In this document: positions 18,201 to 27,580 of the stretch, piece after piece
How positions within the stretch are numbered: position 1 is the first letter of the stretch
How the letters are laid out: each line of letters opens with the position of its first letter
NCBI GenBank assembly: GCA_017462265.1
Contig: JAFTRN010000020.1
Coordinates: 1-64,000 of the forward strand
Reading direction: 5' to 3'
DNA: 64,000 bases
DNA from: Coprobacter sp.
GTDB lineage: Bacteria > Bacteroidota > Bacteroidia > Bacteroidales > UBA11471
The notes under the pieces: model-generated
Told to the model about the DNA's origin: nothing
The model's input: only the letters and a program-made list of their open reading frames with translations
The model's database searches: none
Position numbers and translations under genes: made by a program

Positions 18201-18490
18201 ATTGTTCGTATAAATATTTTTTTACTCTACACAGAAACATCTGACTTTTTCTTATACCTTCCCATATCCCGGCGCCTTTGAAATATTCAAAACGACTATA
18301 TCGCCCATGTTCTAAACTACCCGAATGTACAAATTCAATATTGTCAATCCGAGCCAGAATACGACGCACCTGTCTCAATAGCTCCCGATGATTATCATCT
18401 TATATATCTATATCGTTGCGTTTCAGACAATATCGCATATCCATCGTAGCCACAAAGCCACTGCGACAGATATGCAATATCGTCTTGTGT
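18199..18490 (-). pseudogene. Decayed small gene
   Basis: On the minus strand a frame ending at TAA 18199-18201 encodes HRELLRQVRRILARID and ends in CRVKKYLYEQ. It is broken by one in-frame TAA near its centre, with plausible coding sequence continuing upstream (ATMDMRYCLKRNDIDI). The ATG at 18488-18490 is in another frame and stops after 32 codons. It looks like a short helical protein gene inactivated by point changes. Family not recognised. Confidence 0.45.
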
Positions 18491-18497
18491 CATGGGG

Positions 18498-18722
18498 CTA
18501 ACCTATCTTCTCGGCCGTAAGATACGACGAGTTCATTCTCGACTTATCGATAGATACCGAATACTTGGTATTGAATGCGTTGGCCATGAGCTCCTGATAC
18601 CTAGAAACCCCTACAGGCGAATTGTTTGTCGATAGAGCCATCTCTACGAACATACCTTTTACTAACTGTTTACCACCTCCCATGTTGAGATTGTTCTTTA
18701 CTGAAATTTTCCAGAGTGCCAT
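18498..18722 (-). CDS. Small protein, DUF6140-like
   Basis: 74 residues beginning MALWKISVKNNLNMGGG, then QLVKGMFVEMA and YSVSIDKSRMNSSYLTAEKIG. The layout resembles small Bacteroides accessory proteins that I associate with DUF6140, by memory only. The ATG at 18722 is chosen because a TACTTTTG box at 18761-18768 lies 38 bases upstream. The longer frame from 18893 would begin before that promoter and overlap the upstream gene. Function unknown. Confidence 0.55.
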   Translation of the reverse strand: MALWKISVKNNLNMGGGKQLVKGMFVEMALSTNNSPVGVSRYQELMANAFNTKYSVSIDKSRMNSSYLTAEKIG

Positions 18723-18760
18723 AATAATATTTTTTAAGGTTAGAAATTGTTTATACACAG

Positions 18761-18768
18761 CAAAAGTA
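18761..18768 (-). promoter_or_regulatory. Promoter -7 box of the 74-residue gene
   Basis: TACTTTTG on the minus strand, just after the end of the 133-residue gene (stop at 18805). Confidence 0.55.
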
Positions 18769-18804
18769 GCCGAGCGATATGCCATATCGGGACACAAGTG
18801 GCTG

Positions 18805-19206
18805 TTATATCCATAAACATTCGAGATATTCTGCAAGCAAGTGCAAACCCTCTTTGATGCGAGCTTTCTTTTCGTCGGAGGTCTCATCGTCAACGCTCAT
18901 ATTCTTTAACACCGGATATTCCTCGAAGGCATATATCATCTTACGGAGTATCTGCAACCACTTTTTGTAGGCATTCTCCCCATGTCCATATTTCTTGACC
19001 AGCCGACCGGGTGTACCTCCATACGGTCCTTTCACGGCGAGTAGGTAAGCATGGAGATGCGTGGCAATGATACGAGCTATACAAATATCGAGATTCCACA
19101 CGTCGGCATACCCAACCTCGGCATAGCCTTCTTCATATCGTTTCTGCCGCGCCTTCATTTTCCATGCCGGCTCATCATTAATTTTTAGGGTTCTTTTTTT
19201 CGTCAT
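18805..19206 (-). CDS. Hypothetical protein
   Basis: 133 residues from the ATG at 19206 (MTKKRTLKINDEPAWKMKAR). The 19269 start would begin inside the terminator hairpin of the preceding gene. Conserved-looking features are YADVWNLDICIARIIATHLHAYL, KGPYGGTPGRLVKKYG and a helical KKWLQILRKMIYAFEEYP. I do not recognise the family. Position after a terminator suggests its own transcript or read-through. Confidence 0.55.
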   Translation of the reverse strand: MTKKRTLKINDEPAWKMKARQKRYEEGYAEVGYADVWNLDICIARIIATHLHAYLLAVKGPYGGTPGRLVKKYGHGENAYKKWLQILRKMIYAFEEYPVLKNMSVDDETSDEKKARIKEGLHLLAEYLECLWI

Positions 19207-19230
19207 AATACCAATTATTTTCAACAAAGA

Positions 19231-19263
19231 AAAAAGAACCTTCTGCCCATTCGAGGCAGAGGG
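19231..19263 (-). terminator. Terminator after the PLD-family gene (repeat copy 1)
   Basis: CTCTGCC and GGGCAGA form the stem on the minus strand, followed by TTCTTTTTTC. The whole 48-base unit (19216-19263) recurs at 21812-21858. Confidence 0.8.
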
Positions 19264-19294
19264 TTGCAAAAAGACTCAGATTGTACTGCGATTA

Positions 19295-19819
19295 CTATTT
19301 ATGTGACGCGTATATCGGGTCGGGGCAGTATTGCTTACGCTGGCACTTGCGACATTCACTTCCTCGCCACACCTTATCAAACTCCTCTGTGGCAGCATTG
19401 AGTATCTCCACATTATCGGTGAGGATACCGGCCTCGAAATTACGGCGGGAAATCGATTTCATACCCATTCCCGCCCCGGTGAAGTTAGCACTGCCCACAT
19501 AGCATAGCGCTTGGTCTATAATTACGATCTTGAAATGTACACGGGGGCATAGCGCTCGCTCGAGCGAGGAGGCCAATCGTGGATAACGATCGAAATCGGC
19601 CCGGAAGTTCGGACCCGGCTCTTTGGCATGAATGAGGCGCACCTCTATACCCCGCCCTATCAAGTCGGACAGTATGCCCACAAAGGGTTTCTCACACGAG
19701 CCTTGTAACACATACAAGTCTTTAATGTCGGCCGTACCTATCCACACACTCCGCTTCGCAAGCGTTATCAAGTTGAGCACTATATCATAGTGCGATATGT
19801 CCGAGACAAAGGTAATCAT
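19295..19819 (-). CDS. Phospholipase-D-family protein with one HKD motif
   Basis: 174 residues from the ATG at 19819, five bases after the stop of the DUF932-like gene. The HxK...D...GSAN motif is complete (H95, K97, D102, GS 109-110, N112), giving one catalytic half-site. Such proteins dimerise to make an active site and act on phosphodiesters, often as nucleases. The C-terminus has Cys156, Cys159 and Cys165 (CRKCQRKQYC), which may bind a metal or DNA. Last gene of the ATPase operon. Nuclease action is inference. Confidence 0.78.
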   Translation of the reverse strand: MITFVSDISHYDIVLNLITLAKRSVWIGTADIKDLYVLQGSCEKPFVGILSDLIGRGIEVRLIHAKEPGPNFRADFDRYPRLASSLERALCPRVHFKIVIIDQALCYVGSANFTGAGMGMKSISRRNFEAGILTDNVEILNAATEEFDKVWRGSECRKCQRKQYCPDPIYASHK

Positions 19820-19824
19820 TGTTT

Positions 19825-20889
19825 CTATGTGTAAATATCGTAATAAGGTTGTATATCTCGCTCTCGTTGCAACAAATCTACACTCCTTTGCATCAACGAC
19901 GAACGGCGATTGTCGCTCTCGCCCCATAGTGGAGTATGAGATGCAAAATCGGTGAGGCTATTATACATATCCCACATCATAATATTGCTTTTGGCACGAG
20001 ACACCGGCACATTACCACCATATAAATCCTCATACCTATTCAATAATTGCGTATAGGGCATCAATTGCTCGGCAAGGTCCTCGGGTACTCCATGACGCGT
20101 AAGTAATTTTCGACCTTGAAACACCTCATTGAGCGAAGCCGGTGTGTACGCGGCAATACGAGCAGCCTCCTTTATACGTACCAAATTATTTTTTATAATT
20201 CTCGAATTATCGGGCGCTTTTAGAAACTCTCTTATCCGCACATCATCGACTTTATGAAGCCGAGCCAGCGAATGTTCCCGTTTAGCCACCGCCCCATTGG
20301 AGCATACAAGCCTCAGATAATAATTCCCAACCTCTATCTCTCCGAGATTCCATTTTATATAATATCCATTCGAAATGAACGCATCATCGTCAAAAAAGGT
20401 GTCGTATTGTGGAGATTCCGGCATCAGCCGGGCCGATATGCCATAGATACCATTTTGTGAACTCTCCAATACCTCTATGTTGTAGTGGTGTTTATCGACA
20501 AACATTTCCAAAAGATTGAAAAAACTCTCCATGGGTATAACACTATCTTTCAGCGGGACTATGCCATCGACCACAAGCTTCTGAGAGTTAGCTACCAAAG
20601 CAAAATTCTGTGGTTTCGCCACACAGTTGGACATGGCAAGGCTATTGCGCAAACCAGCAATAGCCTCTTCGCCATAGGCTTCCTCTATACCCTGGCGTTG
20701 TCTTGATGGCAACCCTATCAATCGGTCCAATTGGTTCTGCACAATCGACGATACAGCTATTTCTGTATCGCCAACACGATAATAATTGTTTCGTTCTGCG
20801 ACCAGTTTCTCTTTCGACAATACGATATAGGGCTCTTGCTCCTCTAAAAAAGCCGCTTTGTTTCTAAAAAATTCACTCGTTGTCATCAT
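19825..20889 (-). CDS. DUF932-like phage/plasmid protein
   Basis: 354 residues. The central YYLRLVCSNGAVAKREHS matches the conserved core of DUF932, a family frequent in phages and plasmids with no clear biochemical role. The upstream part has beta-rich segments (AVSSIVQNQLDRLIGLP, IYGISARLMPESPQYDTFFDDD). The start overlaps the end of the ATPase gene by 17 bases, which points to translational coupling. Family assignment rests on one motif and general layout. Confidence 0.6.
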   Translation of the reverse strand: MMTTSEFFRNKAAFLEEQEPYIVLSKEKLVAERNNYYRVGDTEIAVSSIVQNQLDRLIGLPSRQRQGIEEAYGEEAIAGLRNSLAMSNCVAKPQNFALVANSQKLVVDGIVPLKDSVIPMESFFNLLEMFVDKHHYNIEVLESSQNGIYGISARLMPESPQYDTFFDDDAFISNGYYIKWNLGEIEVGNYYLRLVCSNGAVAKREHSLARLHKVDDVRIREFLKAPDNSRIIKNNLVRIKEAARIAAYTPASLNEVFQGRKLLTRHGVPEDLAEQLMPYTQLLNRYEDLYGGNVPVSRAKSNIMMWDMYNSLTDFASHTPLWGESDNRRSSLMQRSVDLLQRERDIQPYYDIYT

Positions 20890-21736
20890 CTTTTATATTA
20901 TTAAAAAGTTTATTGAATCTATCAGCATATTCATGGAGTTGAGTACTTACCTCACTCTGTAATTTTCTCAGTTTACAATCGTTCTCGTACCGTTCCTCAT
21001 CGTAGAATACGTCTCCTGTCTGACTCAGATTATAATACAATTTCACCCCTACATCTCCTCTACGATGTTTCGAAAAAGTTACATACCGATCGGAATAAAT
21101 GTTTTTTGCATTTTCTAACCGCAATTCCATCATGGCTGTTATCATGTGTTTCAATCGATTGCTTCCTATGAAGGCCCCGCTCTTAGTAACCTGTTGAATG
21201 GTGAGGAATGTCGTGTGCACACCTCTATCGTTTTGTGCCTTATTCTGTTTTTTTATAATCGATAGTAACTGACTCTCGGCTTTCTTCAATGTAAGATTTT
21301 CCTCCTCTTTGATTATACCCTGTAACTCATAAAAAGAGTCTATCGCCACAATATCCCAACCAGCTTGCAATGTATTTTCTATCATGCAGAAATTATGAGA
21401 CTCGGCATTGAAATCGGCCTCTATAAACAAAATATCCAATTCGGAAAATTTGGGAAATCGTTGCACATATATAGCCAAATCTATTTCATTCATCTCGGCA
21501 CTTATGAATAAAATCTTTTTCTGAGGGTTCAACTTTTGGATATTGGCTATCATATCAAGGATTATCGTAGTCTTTCCCACACCGGGATCTCCTATAATCA
21601 TATAATTTACCCCCTTGGGCAAACCTTGATAACTACAAAGTAACTTATCGAGAACCGTCCCCGACATATAGTTGATGAACAAATCCTTATCGAACTTGAC
21701 ATCTTTCATGCGCACTATCTTCTTCAAACCTTCCAT
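20873..21736 (-). CDS. RecA/KaiC-like ATPase
   Basis: 287 residues with Walker A GDPGVGKT at 49-56, ILFISAEMNEIDLA (strand and helix with a catalytic-type glutamate) and Walker B-like DIVAIDS at 127-133, then TFLTIQQVTKSGAFIGSNRLKHM, a layout shared by RadA, DnaB and KaiC-type proteins. It lacks the zinc finger and Lon domain of full RadA. Such short RecA-fold proteins occur in phages and mobile elements. It heads an operon with the DUF932-like and PLD-family genes. Substrate (DNA or protein) is unknown. Confidence 0.75.
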   Translation of the reverse strand: MEGLKKIVRMKDVKFDKDLFINYMSGTVLDKLLCSYQGLPKGVNYMIIGDPGVGKTTIILDMIANIQKLNPQKKILFISAEMNEIDLAIYVQRFPKFSELDILFIEADFNAESHNFCMIENTLQAGWDIVAIDSFYELQGIIKEEENLTLKKAESQLLSIIKKQNKAQNDRGVHTTFLTIQQVTKSGAFIGSNRLKHMITAMMELRLENAKNIYSDRYVTFSKHRRGDVGVKLYYNLSQTGDVFYDEERYENDCKLRKLQSEVSTQLHEYADRFNKLFNNIKDDDNE

Positions 21737-21822
21737 TTTTCATTCTTTTTAGAGTGTTGTATTTATCGAGTAAATATCTCTTAAATACCTACTATGTGTG
21801 CTTTATCTCAATATTTTCAACA

Positions 21823-21858
21823 AAGAAAAAAGAAACCTCTGCCCATTAAAGGCAGAGG
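21823..21858 (-). terminator. Terminator after the UDG-like gene (repeat copy 2)
   Basis: CCTCTGCC pairs with GGGCAGAGG on the minus strand and is followed by TTTCTTTTTTC. The unit 21812-21858 repeats 19216-19263 with few changes. Confidence 0.85.
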
Positions 21859-21881
21859 CCACAAGAATATCATCTTATTAT

Positions 21882-22997
21882 TTAGTTAGATTTCTTCACT
21901 ACAGATTCTTCAAATTTTAAGATATATGGTTCCATAATTTTTCTCAATTCAATAAAGCCATCTTTCACATCTTCGGTTGTTATAATCTCCTTATTTAATT
22001 TCCACTTACAACCGATTCTCCACCAAGTATCCTTTGTCACTCTGTTATCTACTACATTTTTTGATAAGAAATCTCTAATCGGGCGCCAATCCCTACCTTC
22101 AATATGTAAATAAATGTTACGCCCATTCAATTCATAATGCAAAAACCAATCAAAAACATTTCCCGCTTGAATATAACAGAATTGTCTTTCATATCGATAT
22201 TTTTTATTTGGAAATTCTTTATTAACCAAATCTATAAATTCTTCTCTAGAAATCATTTCATTAGTTTTCTCCACTGCGTTATAATTATTATATGCTTCAG
22301 AGATTTTCTCTTCTACCTCTTCAAAATGGCTACTATTCACTGCCGCATATATAAATTCTCGAATTAACACTCGTTTTAATTTTGATTGTCTTCCTGATGG
22401 ATGAGGTATTCCAATATACTTTATACCATTTCTTTCTCCATAAAACAAACCCTCATTAGAATACTTATCATTATATTCTGTCAAATCTGTAATAAATCGA
22501 TAATATTCTGATGCGCCCATACAAATTACAACTTTCTTCTTTGGTTGTAATTTGTCTATTAGGGATAAAGTACATTTTATTGTATCTTCGTATGCTCTCG
22601 GAGGTAACTTATTAGGTTTTGATGCAGCAAAAAAAGTGGCATTTGTCAAAACACGCTTACCGTCGTCTTCCAACAATTCTTCTGAAAAAGTTCTTCCTAA
22701 ATACGATTTTATATTTTTCCAATATTGCCATCCTCTGTTATTTCTACACGCCCAACATTTATTTCCTTTCAGAAAATTTTCTTTAAAATCGTCAGTATCT
22801 TTAAATTCCCCATCATGACCAGGATTTTTTCCAAGAATGACAATTTCAGGTCTATCCGATAAAACATTTAAGGGGCTTTGGCTTCCATTAAAATCATTCT
22901 TACAGCCTGTTTCTCTTAACACTTTCTTATAAATTTCTCTTGTTTCTTCAGCCCATTTTTGAAGATCTTGACTTTCGATTGTTTCATAATTTTTCAT
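21882..22997 (-). CDS. UDG-superfamily-like protein with unknown C-terminal domain
   Basis: 371 residues. The N-terminal half has the two signature positions of the uracil-DNA glycosylase fold: GKNPGHDGE at 56-64 (water-activating loop region) and HPSGR at 199-203 (DNA-intercalation loop region), with TNATFFAASKP and VVICMGASEYY strands between. The C-terminal part (about 240-360) has FDWFLHYELNGRNIYLHIEGRDW and WWRIGCKWKLN, which I do not recognise. Possibly a base-excision or nucleic-acid-sensing enzyme. The gene is markedly more AT-rich than its neighbours. It follows the WYL gene by 30 bases and has its own terminator. Confidence 0.6.
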   Translation of the reverse strand: MKNYETIESQDLQKWAEETREIYKKVLRETGCKNDFNGSQSPLNVLSDRPEIVILGKNPGHDGEFKDTDDFKENFLKGNKCWACRNNRGWQYWKNIKSYLGRTFSEELLEDDGKRVLTNATFFAASKPNKLPPRAYEDTIKCTLSLIDKLQPKKKVVICMGASEYYRFITDLTEYNDKYSNEGLFYGERNGIKYIGIPHPSGRQSKLKRVLIREFIYAAVNSSHFEEVEEKISEAYNNYNAVEKTNEMISREEFIDLVNKEFPNKKYRYERQFCYIQAGNVFDWFLHYELNGRNIYLHIEGRDWRPIRDFLSKNVVDNRVTKDTWWRIGCKWKLNKEIITTEDVKDGFIELRKIMEPYILKFEESVVKKSN

Positions 22998-23027
22998 AAG
23001 TCCATATTTATATTGTTAGCAATCTTA

Positions 23028-23942
23028 TTATACTCCATAGTTCGAGGACATCGCGTTGATCTTCTCGGCTATCGCGGTGCGGAGCCATAGGGGCTCGAGC
23101 ACCTCCACACACTCGCCATGCCACAATATCTCTTGTACGAAATCGTTCGTGGGGCATAGTCTCATCTCGAAAATACTATATTCGCTGGTCGACTGCACCT
23201 CTTGTTGAGTATGATGCATGGGCAATGTACGTAGATAATTGGCCTGCCCAGGCGACACCCGTAGGCGCACACGTTCGCAAGCAACACCCTTTTCGGTACT
23301 CACCCCGAAATAGTTGCTAAAAAAGTCCTCAGCGTCGAATCTATCGGGCATTGAATACCTACGGTCGGGCAAGGCGTGCATATCCACAATGCGGTCGAGC
23401 GCATAAGTGAGTACCCTACCATCGGTGTAATAGGGCGAGTGCCCCACTACATACCAGCGTTGTTTGAACAGTTTCACGCAATAAGGCTCCATCTCGAAAG
23501 TATTCTCCTCTCCGCGCCAAAAACTACGATAAGTCACGACAAGGGGTGTGCACTCTTTCATGGCAGTGATAATAGGCGCAAGAAACTCTTGTCCCGAAGG
23601 TATTTCTTCCAGCAAGATTCGCTCTTTCATATGCTGATTGTCGATAAGCAGATTGCTCACCGACAGCGTACTGAGCAACCAATTACGCATATTGCCGTTT
23701 TTCAGCTCTTCGGCGTTGGCTATATAGTAGTGATACCCGCCCCGACGCTCACACTCGATGAGCAGGCCGAACATCTCCTCTGCAGCGATGCGCCATTTGT
23801 GAAACGTGCGGAGGGCGAGATCTACTCCCTCGCTCATCTCATTGTCGAGCCATTTCTCGTTTATCTCCTCATAGGTGATGCGACCGGCATTGTAGATGGT
23901 CTCTACCAGCCACACATACTTGTTTATCAGATTATGTGCCAT
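23028..23942 (-). CDS. WYL-domain transcriptional regulator
   Basis: 304 residues. An N-terminal winged helix region (about 10-75), then the WYL ligand-binding domain with PLVVTYRSFWRGEENTFEMEPY and KQRWYVVGHSPYYTDGR, and a C-terminal extension (about 215-300). WYL regulators often govern defence loci and phage-related operons. First gene of the island, driven by a TAGTTTTG box at 24015-24022, which lies beside the right repeat and is shared in design with the promoter of DUF1573. Probably controls the genes below it. Confidence 0.88.
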   Translation of the reverse strand: MAHNLINKYVWLVETIYNAGRITYEEINEKWLDNEMSEGVDLALRTFHKWRIAAEEMFGLLIECERRGGYHYYIANAEELKNGNMRNWLLSTLSVSNLLIDNQHMKERILLEEIPSGQEFLAPIITAMKECTPLVVTYRSFWRGEENTFEMEPYCVKLFKQRWYVVGHSPYYTDGRVLTYALDRIVDMHALPDRRYSMPDRFDAEDFFSNYFGVSTEKGVACERVRLRVSPGQANYLRTLPMHHTQQEVQSTSEYSIFEMRLCPTNDFVQEILWHGECVEVLEPLWLRTAIAEKINAMSSNYGV

Positions 23943-24014
23943 ATTTTTTACTTACTTAGTTTCAACGACGCTACAAATATCTACCCAACTTATGCCCTAA
24001 CGAGGCACAAGTTT

Positions 24015-24022
24015 GCAAAACT
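24015..24022 (-). promoter_or_regulatory. WYL gene promoter -7 box
   Basis: TAGTTTTG on the minus strand, 73 bases before the ATG and 5 bases from the right repeat. Confidence 0.6.
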
Positions 24023-24026
24023 ACAC

Positions 24027-24105
24027 TTTTTTCTCGCTCATTCACCCTATTCGGTCGTTTTTTCTGCAAAAAAATCGGTCTCGACGGTGTATTGCCGAGA
24101 CCGAA
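24027..24105. repeat. Right copy of 79-bp direct repeat
   Basis: Identical to 16921-16999. It includes the terminator of the transglutaminase-like gene: stem CGGTCTCG/CGAGACCG at 24075-24102 with T run at 24067-24073 (minus strand). This is likely the original location, since a native gene ends 29 bases before it. Confidence 0.9.
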
Positions 24106-24133
24106 TCGTATTTCATACAAAATAGAATCTGTT

Positions 24134-25660
24134 TCACAGCACGATGACCTGCACTTTGGTATTGTCGAGACCGGTCATGGTACGGCCTATGGAGGCGCCT
24201 ATGTAGGTGGGATCGCACACAAGATAGCGACGCCCGTTGATGCGTAGATAATCGCCCGTCACCGGCTCGTTGAAACTTACCGCCGTTGCCAAGTGCCCCG
24301 GATAGTAAATCAGCACGACATCGAGGCCTAATAGGTCTTGCACCAATCGCGAATAGAGTATGGAGCGGTCCTCGCAATCGCTGTAGGGGTAATAGAGCGT
24401 TTCATCGGCCGTGAAGATGCGATCGCGTCCCCACACCTTGTCGTCATACTCGTATTTGAATGCCGTCTGCACGAAATTGAGCAATATATTGGCGGCTTCG
24501 GCCTCGCTCTTTCCGGCAATAGCCTGTCGCAATGCAGGATATAGTTGGGCGCGACTTTCATAACTCAATGGTACACGGGCATAGATATTCCACTTCGTAT
24601 TTTCATCTTGTTGCCGGGACGATGTGGGATAACTATTGTAAAAATCCATCAAGTTGCGATTGATGGCTACCGACACCGACAGGTCGGGATATTGTTGCGA
24701 CACCAAGGTGCGCTTATTGACCATCTTTCTCGCCAATTTCGGCACATCGGCAATACTCATATCTATGGCGCAATCGTTGGGAAACTTGCTGTTGAATATC
24801 TTCAGTCGATTTCCGGCGAATGATTGCAAGAGATAGAATCGCTCACCATCGAGCACGAAATATTTCTTATCATATATCATGTAATTGCTGGCCACCAACA
24901 GGCATAGCTTGTTCTGAGGTGTGCGGGCTATCCTTATTTTATAGCCCGACTGATTGAGCACAAACGATTGCAAGAGTACTGCCTCGTTCGTTTCACGTCC
25001 ACAGAAAGCCCCGCTTATGGTCTCTACCATCTGCAAATAGGCCCAGTCGCAGAGCGACATCTCACGGGCCAGCGACAAGCAATCTTTTACCAAGTCGGCA
25101 TAACCCTTATTGGCGCATAGGCGCGCCCACTCGTCGGCTATGGCATTTTCATCGACCGCAGTGAGGCTGAACGAGAGATTGTTGGCAAGCCGCACACCGC
25201 ACGTCGTGCCATAGAAGGTAAATTCATACGGTCCCTTGCGATAATCGGGACGGCTATCGGCCGACACCTCGGCATCGTCGATGCGCACCACCGGTTGCAG
25301 TTTTTTTTCGGGGGCTACCGGGGCCATTTTCACCACATTATCTACTGCTACCGGTTTGTCCTCGGCCGGGATAGTACGCTCCTCGACCGGAGCCGTTGTA
25401 GGCACTACCGGGGGCGCGACCTCTTTGGCGGGGGCAGGCACAGCCTCCTCGCCTCGAAATTCGGCCCATTGTTCGCGCATAAGCCGGGTGTAGTCGGCAT
25501 TTGCCCGTGCTCGAAACTCCTCAAATTCTCGTTTTTTATCGTTTTTATACTGCGAATATTCCTGCCGGGTAGCCCTCAAATACTCCTCATAAGAGCCCTG
25601 CGCCCACGCTACGACACCCGACACCATTATCGCAATCGACAATATGACCAGCCTTTTCAT
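24134..25660 (-). CDS. Secreted transglutaminase-like protein
   Basis: 508 residues with signal peptide MKRLVILSIAIMVSGVVAWA. A charged helical stretch follows (about 22-72), then a Pro/Val/Ala-rich linker. The C-terminal domain has a transglutaminase-type triad: Cys429 in YPYSDCEDRS, His456 in YYPGHLATAV and Asp483 in LVCDPTYIGA. Such domains act as cysteine peptidases or amide-crosslinking enzymes; which applies here is unknown. It ends shortly before the right repeat of the island, whose hairpin serves as its terminator. Confidence 0.75.
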   Translation of the reverse strand: MKRLVILSIAIMVSGVVAWAQGSYEEYLRATRQEYSQYKNDKKREFEEFRARANADYTRLMREQWAEFRGEEAVPAPAKEVAPPVVPTTAPVEERTIPAEDKPVAVDNVVKMAPVAPEKKLQPVVRIDDAEVSADSRPDYRKGPYEFTFYGTTCGVRLANNLSFSLTAVDENAIADEWARLCANKGYADLVKDCLSLAREMSLCDWAYLQMVETISGAFCGRETNEAVLLQSFVLNQSGYKIRIARTPQNKLCLLVASNYMIYDKKYFVLDGERFYLLQSFAGNRLKIFNSKFPNDCAIDMSIADVPKLARKMVNKRTLVSQQYPDLSVSVAINRNLMDFYNSYPTSSRQQDENTKWNIYARVPLSYESRAQLYPALRQAIAGKSEAEAANILLNFVQTAFKYEYDDKVWGRDRIFTADETLYYPYSDCEDRSILYSRLVQDLLGLDVVLIYYPGHLATAVSFNEPVTGDYLRINGRRYLVCDPTYIGASIGRTMTGLDNTKVQVIVL

Positions 25661-25788
25661 AATAGTAAAAGATTGAAAGTGTAAATATAAGTATTATTTT
25701 TTATCCTATTGACAGACACAGACAAAAAAATAGGCACGTACACACATATTGTATAGAGAGTTTATTGGGAATATACAACAAGAATTTT

Positions 25789-25796
25789 TAACTTTG
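25789..25796 (+). promoter_or_regulatory. Xylanase operon promoter -7 box
   Basis: TAACTTTG, 21 bases before the GH10 ATG. Confidence 0.6.
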
Positions 25797-25805
25797 TGCT
25801 GATAG

Positions 25806-27554
<1,749 letters not shown>

Positions 27555-27580
27555 TCTGCAAATCCTTAAACCATTACTAC

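Larger units (their letters stand above)
16921..24105. mobile_element. 7.1-kb accessory island bracketed by 79-bp direct repeats
   Basis: Two identical 79-bp repeats lie 7106 bases apart. Between them all genes run on the minus strand and include phage- or defence-type functions (WYL regulator, RecA-like ATPase, DUF932-like, PLD-family, SLOG) as well as a decayed gene. Outside, the flanking genes are ordinary core genes. Recombination between the repeats would leave one terminator-promoter unit joining the transglutaminase-like gene and DUF1573. No integrase, transposase or tRNA gene was found inside, so the means of arrival is unknown. Confidence 0.7.

Noticed and set aside
18498-18893. 131-codon version of the small DUF6140-like gene
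   Set aside because: Its first 57 codons overlap the upstream gene and the promoter box at 18761-18768; the 74-codon version fits better.
16921-24105. Insertion sequence or integrative element with its own recombinase
   Set aside because: No transposase or integrase and no terminal inverted repeats were found, so only a direct-repeat-bracketed island is claimed.
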